Source of the DNA: Pseudomonas fluorescens
GTDB taxonomy: Bacteria > Pseudomonadota > Gammaproteobacteria > Pseudomonadales > Pseudomonadaceae
Assembly: GCF_001902145.1 (NCBI RefSeq)
Contig: NZ_MRST01000024.1
Coordinates: 124,001 to 188,000 of the forward strand
Direction: 5' to 3'
Length of the DNA stretch: 64,000 nucleotides
This document shows, one piece after another, positions 46,806 to 55,282 of the stretch; position 1 is the stretch's first letter, and each line of letters opens with the position of its first letter. The position numbers and the translations under genes are program-made. Under the pieces are notes generated by a model. That model made no database searches and was not told the origin of the DNA. It saw only the letters and a program-made list of their open reading frames with translations.

Positions 46806-48347
46806 ATGACGCAAGCCAATAACGCCGTATACACCGATCTGAGTGTTGACGATCTGGTCAAAGAAGCCCTGCAGCGCGGTGAAGGCGTGCTTGCCGATAC
46901 TGGCGCGCTGGTTGTCGAAACCGGTCACCGCACCGGTCGTTCGCCGGTGGACCGTTTCATCGTTGAAGAGCCTTCCACCCAGGACGCCATTGCCTGGGGC
47001 CCGATCAACCGCAAGTTCCCGGCCGACAAGTTCGATGCCCTGTGGGCTCGCGTCGAGGCCTTCAATAACGCGCAAGAGCATTTCGTTTCCCATGTTCACG
47101 TAGGGGCCGCAGAAGACCACTACCTGGCCGTGAAAATGACCACCCAGACTGCCTGGCAGAACCTGTTCGGTCGTTGCCTGTTCATCAACCCGGCCCAGTA
47201 CAACCCGGCCGGCCGTGAAGAGTGGCAAGTGCTCAACGTAGCCAACTTCGAGTGCGTGCCAGAGCGTGACGGCACCAATTCCGACGGTTGCGTGATCCTC
47301 AACTTTGCACAGAAAAAAGTACTGATCGCCGGCATGCGTTACGCCGGTGAAATGAAAAAAGCCATGTTCTCGGTGCAGAACTTCCTGCTGCCGGCTTCCG
47401 ACGTGCTGCCGATGCACTGCGCCGCCAATATCGGCGAAGCAGGCGACGTAACCTTGTTCTTCGGCCTCTCTGGCACTGGCAAGACCACCCTGTCCGCCGA
47501 CGAAAGCCGTTACCTGATCGGTGACGACGAACACGGCTGGGGCGAAGGCGTGGTGTTCAACATCGAAGGCGGTTGCTATGCCAAGTGCATCGACTTGTCC
47601 GAGAAGAACGAGCCGGTTATCTGGAAAGCCATCAAGCACGGCGCGGTACTGGAAAACGTCGTGATCGACGAGGCCAAGCACGCCGACTACGCCGACGTCA
47701 GCCTGACCCAGAACAGCCGTGCCGCTTACCCGCTGGAGCACGTTGCCAAGCGCTCCGAGAAGAATCTGGGCGGCGAGCCAAACGCGGTGATCTTCCTGAC
47801 CTGCGACCTGACCGGCGTACTGCCGCCTGTGTCGATCCTCAGCGAAGAACAAGCGGCCTACCACTTCCTGTCCGGCTACACCGCTCTGGTGGGCTCGACC
47901 GAAATGGGTTCGGGCAGCGGCATCAAGTCGACCTTCTCCACCTGCTTCGGCGCGCCGTTCTTCCCACGTCCGGCTGGCGAATACGCAGAGCTTCTGATCA
48001 AGCGCATCCGTGGTTTCGGCTCCAAGGTCTACCTGGTCAACACCGGCTGGACCGGCGGCGGCTACGGCGTTGGCAAACGCTTCAACATCCCGACCACTCG
48101 CGGCGTGATTGCAGCGATCCAGAGCGGTGCGTTGATCGGTGCGCAAACCGAACACCTGGACACCATCAACCTCGACGTGCCGTTGGCCGTACCGGGCGTT
48201 GAAACCGGCCTGTTGAACCCACGCAACACCTGGGCTGACAAGGCTGCCTACGACGAAGCCGCGAAAGCGCTGGCTGGCCTGTTCATCGAAAACTTCAAGA
48301 AGTTTGAAGTCAGCGATGCGATCAAGGCGGCGGGTCCTAAGTTGTAA
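46806..48347 (+). CDS. pckA: Phosphoenolpyruvate carboxykinase (ATP)
   Basis: Gluconeogenic enzyme of 513 residues converting oxaloacetate and ATP to phosphoenolpyruvate. The kinase loop [16 protein letters not shown] (near 220), the metal site IGDDEHGW and the substrate-binding RSPVDRF near 40 are all intact. A strong terminator follows. Its neighbour order hslO-pckA is conserved in pseudomonads. Confidence 0.95.
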   Translation: MTQANNAVYTDLSVDDLVKEALQRGEGVLADTGALVVETGHRTGRSPVDRFIVEEPSTQDAIAWGPINRKFPADKFDALWARVEAFNNAQEHFVSHVHVGAAEDHYLAVKMTTQTAWQNLFGRCLFINPAQYNPAGREEWQVLNVANFECVPERDGTNSDGCVILNFAQKKVLIAGMRYAGEMKKAMFSVQNFLLPASDVLPMHCAANIGEAGDVTLFFGLSGTGKTTLSADESRYLIGDDEHGWGEGVVFNIEGGCYAKCIDLSEKNEPVIWKAIKHGAVLENVVIDEAKHADYADVSLTQNSRAAYPLEHVAKRSEKNLGGEPNAVIFLTCDLTGVLPPVSILSEEQAAYHFLSGYTALVGSTEMGSGSGIKSTFSTCFGAPFFPRPAGEYAELLIKRIRGFGSKVYLVNTGWTGGGYGVGKRFNIPTTRGVIAAIQSGALIGAQTEHLDTINLDVPLAVPGVETGLLNPRNTWADKAAYDEAAKALAGLFIENFKKFEVSDAIKAAGPKL

Positions 48348-48361
48348 GTTTCGCCGGTTGT

Positions 48362-48394
48362 AAAAAAGCCGCCTCTTAAGTAGGCGGCTTTTTT
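48362..48394 (+). terminator. Rho-independent terminator after pckA
   Basis: A perfect 13-bp stem AAAAAAGCCGCCT / AGGCGGCTTTTTT around a 7-base loop, ending in T6. The A-run on the other side makes it bidirectional, so it may also end the convergent transporter gene. Confidence 0.92.
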
Positions 48395-48406
48395 ATGTGC
48401 GAGCGA

Positions 48407-49270
48407 TTAGTCGGCGATGTGCAGTACCACTGCGCCGACTAGCACCAGTATGACGCCTGCCACCTGCACCGCTGACAATCGTTCCTTGAAAAACACAAAT
48501 CCCAGGATCGCGGCAATCCCTCCTGACAGCGTACTGATCACCGTCACCACCGACACCGAGCCGGCCATTGCGCCCCACGAAAACGCCGAGAACCCGCCGA
48601 GGTTCATCAAGCTCGCCCCGGTCAACGTCGCGCAGTTCTTCAGCGGCGGGATCTTCAGGCCATCCTTTATCTTCAACACCATCACCACCAACACGCACAG
48701 GCCCACGAGGTAACCCAGCCACAACATGGTGACTGGCCCCAGCGCCGGCAGTGTGTAGCGACCTTGCAGCCAGAAACTGGTGCCATACAAGGCTGCGGCG
48801 AGCATGGCGTAGGCAATGGACAGGCGCGGGTTGTTGTGGGGCGTGCCGTTGTCCTTGTGGATGCTGGACAGCACAACGCCGATGACGCACAGGGCGATGC
48901 AGCCCAGTTGTATCAGGCTGATGTGTTCACCGCTGGCCCAGGACAGCAAGGTGGTCACGACCCCATAGGAGGTCACCAATGGCGCGACGATGGCCGCTTT
49001 GCCCAAGGCAAAGGCTTTGGACAGCCCAAGGGCGCCGGACACCGTCAGCAGAGCGGCGGCGACGCCCAGGAGCCAAACGCTTAACGGTGCATCAAGGGAT
49101 TTGAAAAGGAAGACCGGGAAAATGACCAGCAGGAGGGTCATGATCAAAAAGCCGAGGGCTTGGCCAAAATACACCGCGCGTTTAACGCCAACGGCTCGGG
49201 CGTTGAGGCCCACCAGAAAGTCCGTGCCACCCCAGAGCAGAGCGGCCAGTAGGCCCATTGTTACGTCCAT
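48407..49270 (-). CDS. EamA/DMT-family transporter
   Basis: Inner-membrane transporter of 287 residues with about ten hydrophobic spans arranged as two EamA repeats, typical of the drug/metabolite superfamily. Segments LLAALLWGGTDFLVGLNARAVG at the start and MNLGGFSAFSWGAMAGSVSVVT in the second half mark the two repeats. Substrate unknown. It converges on pckA. Confidence 0.83.
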   Translation of the reverse strand: MDVTMGLLAALLWGGTDFLVGLNARAVGVKRAVYFGQALGFLIMTLLLVIFPVFLFKSLDAPLSVWLLGVAAALLTVSGALGLSKAFALGKAAIVAPLVTSYGVVTTLLSWASGEHISLIQLGCIALCVIGVVLSSIHKDNGTPHNNPRLSIAYAMLAAALYGTSFWLQGRYTLPALGPVTMLWLGYLVGLCVLVVMVLKIKDGLKIPPLKNCATLTGASLMNLGGFSAFSWGAMAGSVSVVTVISTLSGGIAAILGFVFFKERLSAVQVAGVILVLVGAVVLHIAD

Positions 49271-49318
49271 GTAAGGTCCTTGTTATTTATACGGCTCGCC
49301 AGATTAGCGCAGATCCAG

Positions 49319-49445
49319 TGTGGGAGCGGGCTTGCCCGCGAAAAACGTCAACGATAACGCGTGCTTCCTGAATAAACGCGGCGCCTGTGAGTTTTTCGCG
49401 AGCAAGCTCGCTCCTACAAAGAGCCTTGGCTTGCCCCCTCCCACA
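49319..49445. repeat. Chimeric/nested REPIN
   Basis: The left arm is of the TGTGGGAGCGGGC type, while the right arm at about 49396-49418 is of the TGTAGGAGCGAGC type. A further REP arm, GGCTTGCCCCCTCCCACA (49428-49445), follows. The spacer matches that of the REPIN at 10.7 kb. See findings. Confidence 0.85.
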
Positions 49446-49450
49446 TTGGA

Positions 49451-50080
49451 TCAGCTCAGGTTCTCCAGCGTTTGCGTGTCCCAGCTGTGGGTCTTGATCG
49501 CCAGGTAGAGCATGCCGATGGTCAACGGGAGCTTGTCACCACGGCCCTTGGCGCGCCGTTTCAGGAACACGTCGAACACCGGCGGCTGGAAATAACGATA
49601 AGCGTCGTAGTCACCCAGGTCGACCCCGAAATCCTGTTCAAGCGCCTCCATGAATTGCTTGGCCTCAGCGCCATCGCACCCGAGGTCGAAGTTCAGTGAG
49701 GTGTGCAGGCCGATGGTCTTGTGTTTTGGCAAGCCGATTTCTTCATGCAGCAATTGCAGAAGTTGCTGCATGACAGGGTCTTCTGGGAAGTTGGGGGCCA
49801 GGTTCATGGTGGGGGCACGCAGGAGTGGGTGAGGGGGCCTGTCACGTTGCAGGCGGTATTTGTTTCGGGTGATGAAGAGAGCCAAGCCTATCAGGCATAC
49901 AAAGACAGGTAGCCAGGGCATTCTGAGAATCACGGCTACATAGGGCAGCAGGAATGTCAAAACTAGACCTGTCGCGAGACAGGTGAGTGCGACACGCATT
50001 CTGAGTACGGGGTCTGTGATTTGGTAGTGCAGCACCAGATAGATGATGAAAAAAGAAGCCGATTGAAAGTACAAAGCCAT
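49451..50080 (-). CDS. Membrane-anchored DUF1493 (acyl-carrier-like) protein
   Basis: Protein of 209 residues with three hydrophobic segments (near 4-20, 29-50 and 55-71), then a soluble domain (about 100-209) of the DUF1493 type. That domain looks like an acyl carrier protein around residues 130-155: SLNFDLGCDGAEAKQFMEAL, where a carrier protein has DLGADSLDTVEL. The phosphopantetheine serine is replaced by Gly137. I chose the ATG at 50080, four bases after the upstream stop; an ATG at 50107 would overlap that gene. Role unknown; possibly a pair with the upstream gene. Confidence 0.65.
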   Translation of the reverse strand: MALYFQSASFFIIYLVLHYQITDPVLRMRVALTCLATGLVLTFLLPYVAVILRMPWLPVFVCLIGLALFITRNKYRLQRDRPPHPLLRAPTMNLAPNFPEDPVMQQLLQLLHEEIGLPKHKTIGLHTSLNFDLGCDGAEAKQFMEALEQDFGVDLGDYDAYRYFQPPVFDVFLKRRAKGRGDKLPLTIGMLYLAIKTHSWDTQTLENLS

Positions 50081-50084
50081 GTTA

Positions 50085-50555
50085 CTAATACTCGTCCGAG
50101 TAGACATGTATTGAGTGTGTTGAACGCTGAGGTCCTATGCCTCCCCTCACACTGGCATCCAGACCGATGATGATGTCCCCAACGTGATATCTGCGAAGCT
50201 TGCCGGAAATCGTATCGCCAACGAAACCAGCGGTTACGGTTGAAATGACAGCCCCCGGCGCTTTAATCGCTTCGGAAATTATTCGTTTGATGAGCACGTT
50301 TTGGTCGTTTAACCGATCCGCCTGACTCCGTCTCAACGGATGGGAAATCGCAACTGCCATGTCGCATGGTAAATCTTGGGCCAGCATTTTTTCGTACAGC
50401 CTACGCAGTTGATCACGCACCCGCTGGGCTGCCGTTTTTGCTTCAAGCAGGCATAGGTTGGCGAAAAAGTGCCGATTGTCCGGCGCAACAGTAAAGCGAA
50501 TCACAGTGAAGGTGACGCCATAGTGGCCGATATGCTGAGTCCTTTCGGTGTTCAC
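50085..50555 (-). CDS. Unknown protein coupled to the DUF1493 gene
   Basis: Unrecognised protein of about 156 residues. The frame is open much further upstream, but that part is translated REPIN, so I place the start at the GTG at 50555; the start is uncertain and no good ribosome site is seen. There is no signal peptide or membrane span. Visible segments are a basic helix RVRDQLRRLYEKMLAQ, MAVAISHPLRRSQADRLND and a Gly-rich end DASVRGGIGPQRSTHSIHVY. It ends four bases before the DUF1493 start. Base composition is low (about 47% GC in one sampled line), suggesting acquisition. Confidence 0.5.
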   Translation of the reverse strand: MNTERTQHIGHYGVTFTVIRFTVAPDNRHFFANLCLLEAKTAAQRVRDQLRRLYEKMLAQDLPCDMAVAISHPLRRSQADRLNDQNVLIKRIISEAIKAPGAVISTVTAGFVGDTISGKLRRYHVGDIIIGLDASVRGGIGPQRSTHSIHVYSDEY

Positions 50556-50738
50556 AAAATTATGCCGACAGAGTTTGGAGAGGGAGCTAGTTTCGGCCAG
50601 GCAAAGGGCGTTTCTGTAGAGGGGCGAGGCACTGTTTGAAGCAGTTTGGGAAACGGACGACGCGCCGTTTTTTGGTTTCTTACAATGCCTTCCTGCATTT
50701 ATGACTTGATACCTATTTTGCTGGCAGAACCGAGCAAA

Positions 50739-50890
50739 TGTGGGCGCCGGGTTTGCCCTAAGGCTTTTTGTAGGAGCGAGCTTGCTCGCGAAAAATTCAC
50801 AGGCATCGCGTTTATCCAGGAAGCACGCGTTACCGTTGACGTTTTTCGCGAGCAAGCTCGCTCCTACAGGCATTAGGGCTTGCCCCCACA
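50739..50890. repeat. Nested REPIN
   Basis: A complete TGTAGGAGCGAGC-type REPIN (50769-50868) sits between two decayed arms of the TGTGGGAGC type (TGTGGGCGCCGGGTTTGCCC at 50739 and TTAGGGCTTGCCCCCACA ending at 50890). The outer pair looks like an older REPIN into which the inner one was placed. Confidence 0.8.
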
Positions 50891-51014
50891 GGTTTAGCTG
50901 TGTAGCGGATTGCTGTGTGGTGGCTGGTCGGTCGCTGAATTGGCAGCGACGAGCCGAACCTTAAAAGTGAGTTTGTTCTCGAGCAATAAGATGGTTTAGT
51001 CGTTCGAAGTTCGA
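50891..51014. other. Short intergenic stretch before fic
   Basis: About 120 bases without a recognisable gene, terminator or promoter, between the nested REPIN and the end of the fic gene. Confidence 0.4.
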
Positions 51015-51614
51015 TCAGGCACTGAGAGGCCTACCGATACACCGCTCAAAAATCGCTTCCAATCCTCGATAGTCACACGCCACCGCATCAATATTCGCGG
51101 GTATCCATGCCCCATGTTTTACCAGCCACCAATTCACTGAAAACCCCGCATTCACGATGATCTGTTCAAACAGGATCCGCTGCGCCCGTCCATTCCCCTC
51201 GCGGAAGGGGTGAATGACGTTCAGGTCGCCATAAGCTTCAGCGATTTGGCGCACAAGATCAGCCTGAGTCGCACCGATATACCAATTGGCGTCTTGCATA
51301 TGTCGGACGATTTTCGCCGCTTCCGGGGGAATACGCTCCGGGGTGCAAAACAGCGTGTCGCCTTTCTGGATGTTGACGCTGCGCAGTTCGCCGGCCCAGT
51401 CATAAATGTCACCGAACAGGATGCGGTGAATGTGTTGCAAGCGATCAAGGTCGTAGGGCGGCGGAAAGAGTGGAAGGTTGCCTACGGCGATTTCGGATAA
51501 TTCCCGCTCGGCCTGATGCAGGCGGTGTTCATCGAGCAAATCGAGGCGGTTGCGCAGAACGCTGCTATCGGGATAGCAGTACGGGTCCTGGCCCACCCCG
51601 TATTTGTCGAGCAT
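51015..51614 (-). CDS. Fic-domain AMP-transferase toxin
   Basis: Toxin of 199 residues with a Fic domain. The catalytic motif is complete: HPFREGNGRAQR at 135-146, with catalytic His135, Glu139 and the anion-binding GNGR loop. The beta-hairpin flap that positions targets lies before it, near GELRSVNIQKGDTLF. Class I Fic toxins such as VbhT and FicT add AMP to DNA gyrase and topoisomerase IV and stop growth. Its ATG overlaps the antitoxin stop by one base (TGATG), so the pair is coupled. Confidence 0.88.
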   Translation of the reverse strand: MLDKYGVGQDPYCYPDSSVLRNRLDLLDEHRLHQAERELSEIAVGNLPLFPPPYDLDRLQHIHRILFGDIYDWAGELRSVNIQKGDTLFCTPERIPPEAAKIVRHMQDANWYIGATQADLVRQIAEAYGDLNVIHPFREGNGRAQRILFEQIIVNAGFSVNWWLVKHGAWIPANIDAVACDYRGLEAIFERCIGRPLSA

Positions 51615-51784
51615 CAGCGTGAAGTGTTGCGGTACTTGGCAAGGACGGCTTCGCGTGTCGGCAGGGGTTTGTCGACGTCGGAAGGTTGGGTGTCGAACCC
51701 TTCCAGGCGCAGGCTGGCCAGGTAATTGGAACGGCGGATCTTGTGATAGTGATCCTGTTTTTGCTCAAACGTCAGTTCGCTCAT
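51614..51784 (-). CDS. Fic antitoxin (VbhA/FicA-like)
   Basis: Small antitoxin of 56 residues encoded just before the toxin. It carries the class I inhibition motif (S/T)xxxE(G/N) as SLRLEG (Ser24, Glu28, Gly29), whose Glu blocks ATP gamma-phosphate binding in the Fic active site. The ATG at 51784 follows AGGAG at good spacing. Motif, size and coupling make the assignment solid. Confidence 0.85.
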   Translation of the reverse strand: MSELTFEQKQDHYHKIRRSNYLASLRLEGFDTQPSDVDKPLPTREAVLAKYRNTSR

Positions 51785-52048
51785 TACAGCGTACTCCTGG
51801 GTAGCAAGGCTGTGATTGTAGCGCAATGCATCAGGGGGAAGGCAGGATAAAAACCACCTTGTTACCTGTATAGAATTCCGTCGACGATCTTAATTCAGTG
51901 TAAATTTTCGGAATCCTCCTCTCCGGCCCAGGGCCATCCTTTGCCTGTGTATCATCCTGTCTCTTTTTCCTTGCGACCTTTCTCGATTCGCTGAGAATCC
52001 CGGGCTATGTTTTTGAGCCAACTCAGCGGTCAATGGAGTGACAGCCTT
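51785..52048. promoter_or_regulatory. Divergent region fic pair / RecQ-like helicase
   Basis: Contains the promoter of the toxin-antitoxin pair and that of the helicase. The part near 51840-51910 is AT-rich (GTATAGAATTCC and TTAATTCAGTG). No palindrome strong enough to name an operator. Confidence 0.3.
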
Positions 52049-53986
52049 ATGCACGACACCCTCCGGCAGGTCTTTGGTTACCCACACTTTCGCTTGGGCC
52101 AGGAAGAGACGGTCAGCGCCGTTCTGGCTGGGCGATCTGCCGCCGCCATTTTCCCTACGGGGTCGGGCAAATCCTTGTGTTACCAGTTGTCGGCCGTGTT
52201 GCTGCCGCACCTGACGCTGGTGGTGTCGCCTCTGCTGGCGTTGATGCAGGACCAGTTGGGTTTCCTGCAGCGCCATGGCATTTCGGCGGGCAGTATCGAC
52301 TCGGCCCAGAGCCGTGATGAGGCCAATGATGTAATGGCCCGTGCGCGATCGGGCGAGCTCAAGATTCTGATGATTTCCGTAGAGCGTTTAAAGAACGAGC
52401 GTTTCCGTAATTTCCTGAACAGCGTGCAGATCTCGTTGCTGGTGGTAGACGAGGCGCACTGTATTTCCGAATGGGGCCACAACTTCCGCCCAGACTATTT
52501 GAAGCTGCCGGACTACCAGCGTCAGTTCAACATCCCTCAGGCGCTGTTGCTGACGGCCACGGCCACGCCCAAGGTGATCGCCGATATGCAGGCCAAGTTC
52601 GCCATTGCTGCCGAAGATGTAGTGACCACGGGCTTCTATCGGCCCAACCTCAACCTGCTGGTGGAACCGGTCAGCGGCCACGACAAGCGCCGTAGGCTGG
52701 TGGAGTGGATGAAAGAGCGGGCCAATCAGCCGAGTATCGTCTACGTCACCCTGCAGAAAACCGCCGAGCAGATTGCCGAGCATCTGAACCGCCACGGCAT
52801 TCAGGCCGAGGCTTATCACGCGGGGCTGCCCCACGAAAAACGCGAGGCTATCCAGCAGCGTTTCATGGGCGGGCGTTCCAATTGCATTGTCGCAACCATC
52901 GCGTTTGGCATGGGCATCGACAAGAGTGATATCCGCAATGTCGTGCACTTCGATCTGCCCAAGTCAATCGAGAACTACAGCCAGGAGATCGGCCGCGCTG
53001 GGCGTGACGGGCAACCGTCGGATTGCCTGGTGTTGGCCAACCGCGACAGCCTCAATGTGCTGGAAAACTTCGTGTACGGTGACACGCCGGAGCAGGAAGG
53101 CATTTTTCGCGTACTGGAGGAGTTACAGGCGGCGCGTAGCGAAGGGCAGTGGGAGTTCCTGCTCAGGTCGCTGTCGGACCACAGCAATATTCGCGAGCTG
53201 CCGCTCAAGACGCTCTTGGTGCAGTTGGAGCTCAAGGGCGTGATCGCGCCGCGCTATGCGTTTTATGCGGAATACCGTTTCAAATACCTGATCGAGCCCG
53301 AGGCCTTGTTGGCACGCTTTTCCGGCGAACGACAGCAGTTTGTCGCGGCGATCATCCAGGTGTGCAAGCGCGCTAAAACCTGGGCGACGGTCGATTTCGA
53401 TGCGCTTTATCAACAGCACAATGCCGAGCGTAGCCGGGTGGTGAAGGCACTGGATTATTTTCAGGAGCAGGGCCTGATCGAACTCGAAAGCAAGCAGATG
53501 ACTGAGGTCTACAGTTTGCTCGACACCCATTTCGACCCGCACGCGTTAAGCGCCGAGTTATACACAGGCTTCAAGCAGCATGAAGTGACGGAGGTCGCGC
53601 GGATTCACGCCATGCTCGACCTGTTCGCCACCGACCACTGCCTGGGCCAACGCCTGGCTCGCTACTTTGGTGATGAAAATGCACCCCAGCGTTGCGGGCA
53701 TTGTTCGGTATGCCACGGCCAGGTCGCCCATCTACCGGCGCCGCCGAGCCTGCCGCCGCTTGTGGATAAAAACTTCATGGGACTGTGCGGTGATTTTATC
53801 CACAGGCATCATGAGCACACGGGGCAATTGCCGAATGCGGAGCGTTTGACGCGTTTCCTTGGTGGTATCAGCGTACCGTTGTTTACCAAGTTGAAGGCGC
53901 GAGGCATTCCCGGTTTTGCTGCACTGGAAGACTACCCCTACGCCGAGGTGCGCGACTGGGCCCACGCTCAATTGGATCTACTTTGA
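52049..53986 (+). CDS. RecQ-family ATP-dependent DNA helicase
   Basis: Superfamily 2 DNA helicase of 645 residues. Walker A is FPTGSGKS at 35-42, Walker B DEAH in VVDEAHCISEWGHNFRPDY, motif VI QEIGRAGRDGQPSDC near 310, and a zinc-binding cluster CGHCSVCHG near 550, typical of the RecQ zinc and winged-helix region. No HRDC domain is recognisable at the end; instead there is a short GISVPLFTKLKARGIPGF tail. The ATG at 52049 with GGAG upstream is preferred over 52007. It may be an accessory paralogue of housekeeping RecQ. Confidence 0.85.
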   Translation: MHDTLRQVFGYPHFRLGQEETVSAVLAGRSAAAIFPTGSGKSLCYQLSAVLLPHLTLVVSPLLALMQDQLGFLQRHGISAGSIDSAQSRDEANDVMARARSGELKILMISVERLKNERFRNFLNSVQISLLVVDEAHCISEWGHNFRPDYLKLPDYQRQFNIPQALLLTATATPKVIADMQAKFAIAAEDVVTTGFYRPNLNLLVEPVSGHDKRRRLVEWMKERANQPSIVYVTLQKTAEQIAEHLNRHGIQAEAYHAGLPHEKREAIQQRFMGGRSNCIVATIAFGMGIDKSDIRNVVHFDLPKSIENYSQEIGRAGRDGQPSDCLVLANRDSLNVLENFVYGDTPEQEGIFRVLEELQAARSEGQWEFLLRSLSDHSNIRELPLKTLLVQLELKGVIAPRYAFYAEYRFKYLIEPEALLARFSGERQQFVAAIIQVCKRAKTWATVDFDALYQQHNAERSRVVKALDYFQEQGLIELESKQMTEVYSLLDTHFDPHALSAELYTGFKQHEVTEVARIHAMLDLFATDHCLGQRLARYFGDENAPQRCGHCSVCHGQVAHLPAPPSLPPLVDKNFMGLCGDFIHRHHEHTGQLPNAERLTRFLGGISVPLFTKLKARGIPGFAALEDYPYAEVRDWAHAQLDLL

Positions 53987-53998
53987 CGAGACTTGCCG

Positions 53999-54430
53999 AT
54001 GCCTGACTCAACGCCTGTGCGCGACGACTACCGCCACTTCCAACCGATCACCACGCGTTGGCACGACAACGATGCCTACGGCCATGTGAATAACGTCACT
54101 TATTACAGCTTCTTCGACACAGCCGTTAATACCTACCTGATCGAACAGGGCGGGCTGGATATTCATGACGGTGAGGTGGTGGGGTTTGTGGTGAGTTCGG
54201 CCTGCGATTACTTCGCCTCGATCGCTTTTCCCGAGCGCATTGAGGTCGGTCTGCGGGTGGGCAAGCTGGGCAATAGCTCGGTGCAGTATGAGCTGGCGGT
54301 ATTCAAGGCGGGCGAGCAGGAGGCGTGTGCGGCGGGGCGCTTTGTCCATGTCTTTGTGGACCGAGCCTCGAACCAGCCAGTGCCGATTCCGGGGATGTTG
54401 CGCGAGGCGATGCAGCGCTTGGTGGTTTGA
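53999..54430 (+). CDS. Acyl-CoA thioesterase (4HBT hotdog)
   Basis: Hotdog thioesterase of 143 residues of the 4-hydroxybenzoyl-CoA type. The active-site segment [21 protein letters not shown] has the catalytic Asp in [11 protein letters not shown]. The ATG at 53999 follows the helicase stop by 12 bases, so the two genes may be cotranscribed, though they have no evident functional link. Substrate unknown. Confidence 0.85.
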   Translation: MPDSTPVRDDYRHFQPITTRWHDNDAYGHVNNVTYYSFFDTAVNTYLIEQGGLDIHDGEVVGFVVSSACDYFASIAFPERIEVGLRVGKLGNSSVQYELAVFKAGEQEACAAGRFVHVFVDRASNQPVPIPGMLREAMQRLVV

Positions 54431-54456
54431 CGAACCTACAAGCAGCTCAGACCAAA

Positions 54457-54547
54457 TGTGAGAGCCGGGCTTGCCCGCGATGGCGCTGTATCAGGCAGTA
54501 CGTCTAAACCTGATTCACTGCTATCGCGGGCAAGCCCGGCTCCCACA
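54457..54547. repeat. REPIN, type TGTGAGAGCCGGGC ... GCGATGGCG
   Basis: Inverted arms of the third REP subtype between the thioesterase gene and the convergent glycine-zipper gene; the left arm has one change in its head (TGTGAG). Confidence 0.88.
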
Positions 54548-54576
54548 TCGGATGTGTTCGTCAGAGCGCGGGTTTA

Positions 54577-55059
54577 TCAGTCGCGATAACGATGCTTGTT
54601 CTTGCGATGCCCATAGGCATGGCCGCGACCTGGGTGGCCATCGCGGTAGTAGCGACGGTCGTCACGGTCGCGATCGCGGTAATGGCGGCTGTCGCGATCA
54701 CTTTCGTTACCCATGTAGTTGCCTAGCGCGCCGCCCGCGCCACCGCCGGCCGCGGAGCCGATCAGTGCGCCGGTGCTGCCGCCAACGCTGCGCCCTACGA
54801 CGTTACCGCCGGCTGCGCCCAGTGCGCCACCAATGGCTGCTTCGCCACGGCTACGTTTGTCGGCGCCGACTGCACTACCGCCTGCGCCGCCGAGGGCCGC
54901 GCCGATGGTCGAACCGGTGTTGCCGCCCAGCTGCTGGCCGACAACGGAACCTAGAACCCCACCCAATGCGCCGCCTACACCGGCTTCGGTGGTGCCGCCT
55001 GCCATGGCTGCGCCACTGACCAGGCCAAGGGACAACAAGAGAATCGAGGAGAACTTCAT
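54577..55059 (-). CDS. Exported glycine-zipper protein
   Basis: Envelope protein of 160 residues. A signal peptide of about 20 residues ends GAAMA. Then comes a Gly/Ala-rich region (about 21-118) with repeated GxxxG patterns such as GGALGGVLGSVVG and GSAAGGGAGGALG, characteristic of glycine-zipper proteins that insert in or span membranes. The tail (about 120-160) is highly charged, rich in Arg, Asp and His (SRHYRDRDRDDRRYYRDG). Function unknown. The ATG has GAGG upstream. Confidence 0.8.
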   Translation of the reverse strand: MKFSSILLLSLGLVSGAAMAGGTTEAGVGGALGGVLGSVVGQQLGGNTGSTIGAALGGAGGSAVGADKRSRGEAAIGGALGAAGGNVVGRSVGGSTGALIGSAAGGGAGGALGNYMGNESDRDSRHYRDRDRDDRRYYRDGHPGRGHAYGHRKNKHRYRD

Positions 55060-55139
55060 TCAGGGAAACCTCAAGGGATGACGGCGCGATCCTGAGGTTG
55101 TATCGGGTCGCTGACAATCGAAATCCGACCGGCGGCACA

Positions 55140-55248
55140 GGTTGTATACAATTTGCTAAGCTGCTGTTTTGTATGGGGAACTTAAGTCGTTTTTACGGGT
55201 CTTTAGCTACTTCGGAACGGCCGCTTTTATGCAACAGCGGCCTTTTTT
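55140..55248 (+). ncRNA. Candidate small RNA next to the FdhF-like gene
   Basis: A stretch without a reading frame, preceded by the palindrome TTGTATACAA (55142-55151), ends in a textbook terminator: GGCCGCT / AGCGGCC around a 10-base loop and T6 (55219-55248). No coding gene on this strand uses that terminator. In P. aeruginosa a small RNA named P34 is annotated beside PA5181, the orthologue of the next gene, which supports a homologous RNA here. The 5' end is a guess. Confidence 0.5.
55219..55248 (+). terminator. Rho-independent terminator (of candidate small RNA)
   Basis: A 7-bp GC-rich stem followed by six T, with no upstream protein gene on this strand. Confidence 0.85.
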
Positions 55249-55282
55249 GTGCCTGCAGAATATGCGGTGAATGTGCTGGCCT

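Noticed and set aside
46647..48155. 502-codon antisense frame across pckA
   Set aside because: Shadow of a highly conserved enzyme gene.
50556..50873. N-terminal extension of the unknown gene at 50085-50555
   Set aside because: The extension is a translation of the REPIN and its flank; an identical SLLAKNVNGNA-like peptide appears in frames over other REPINs.
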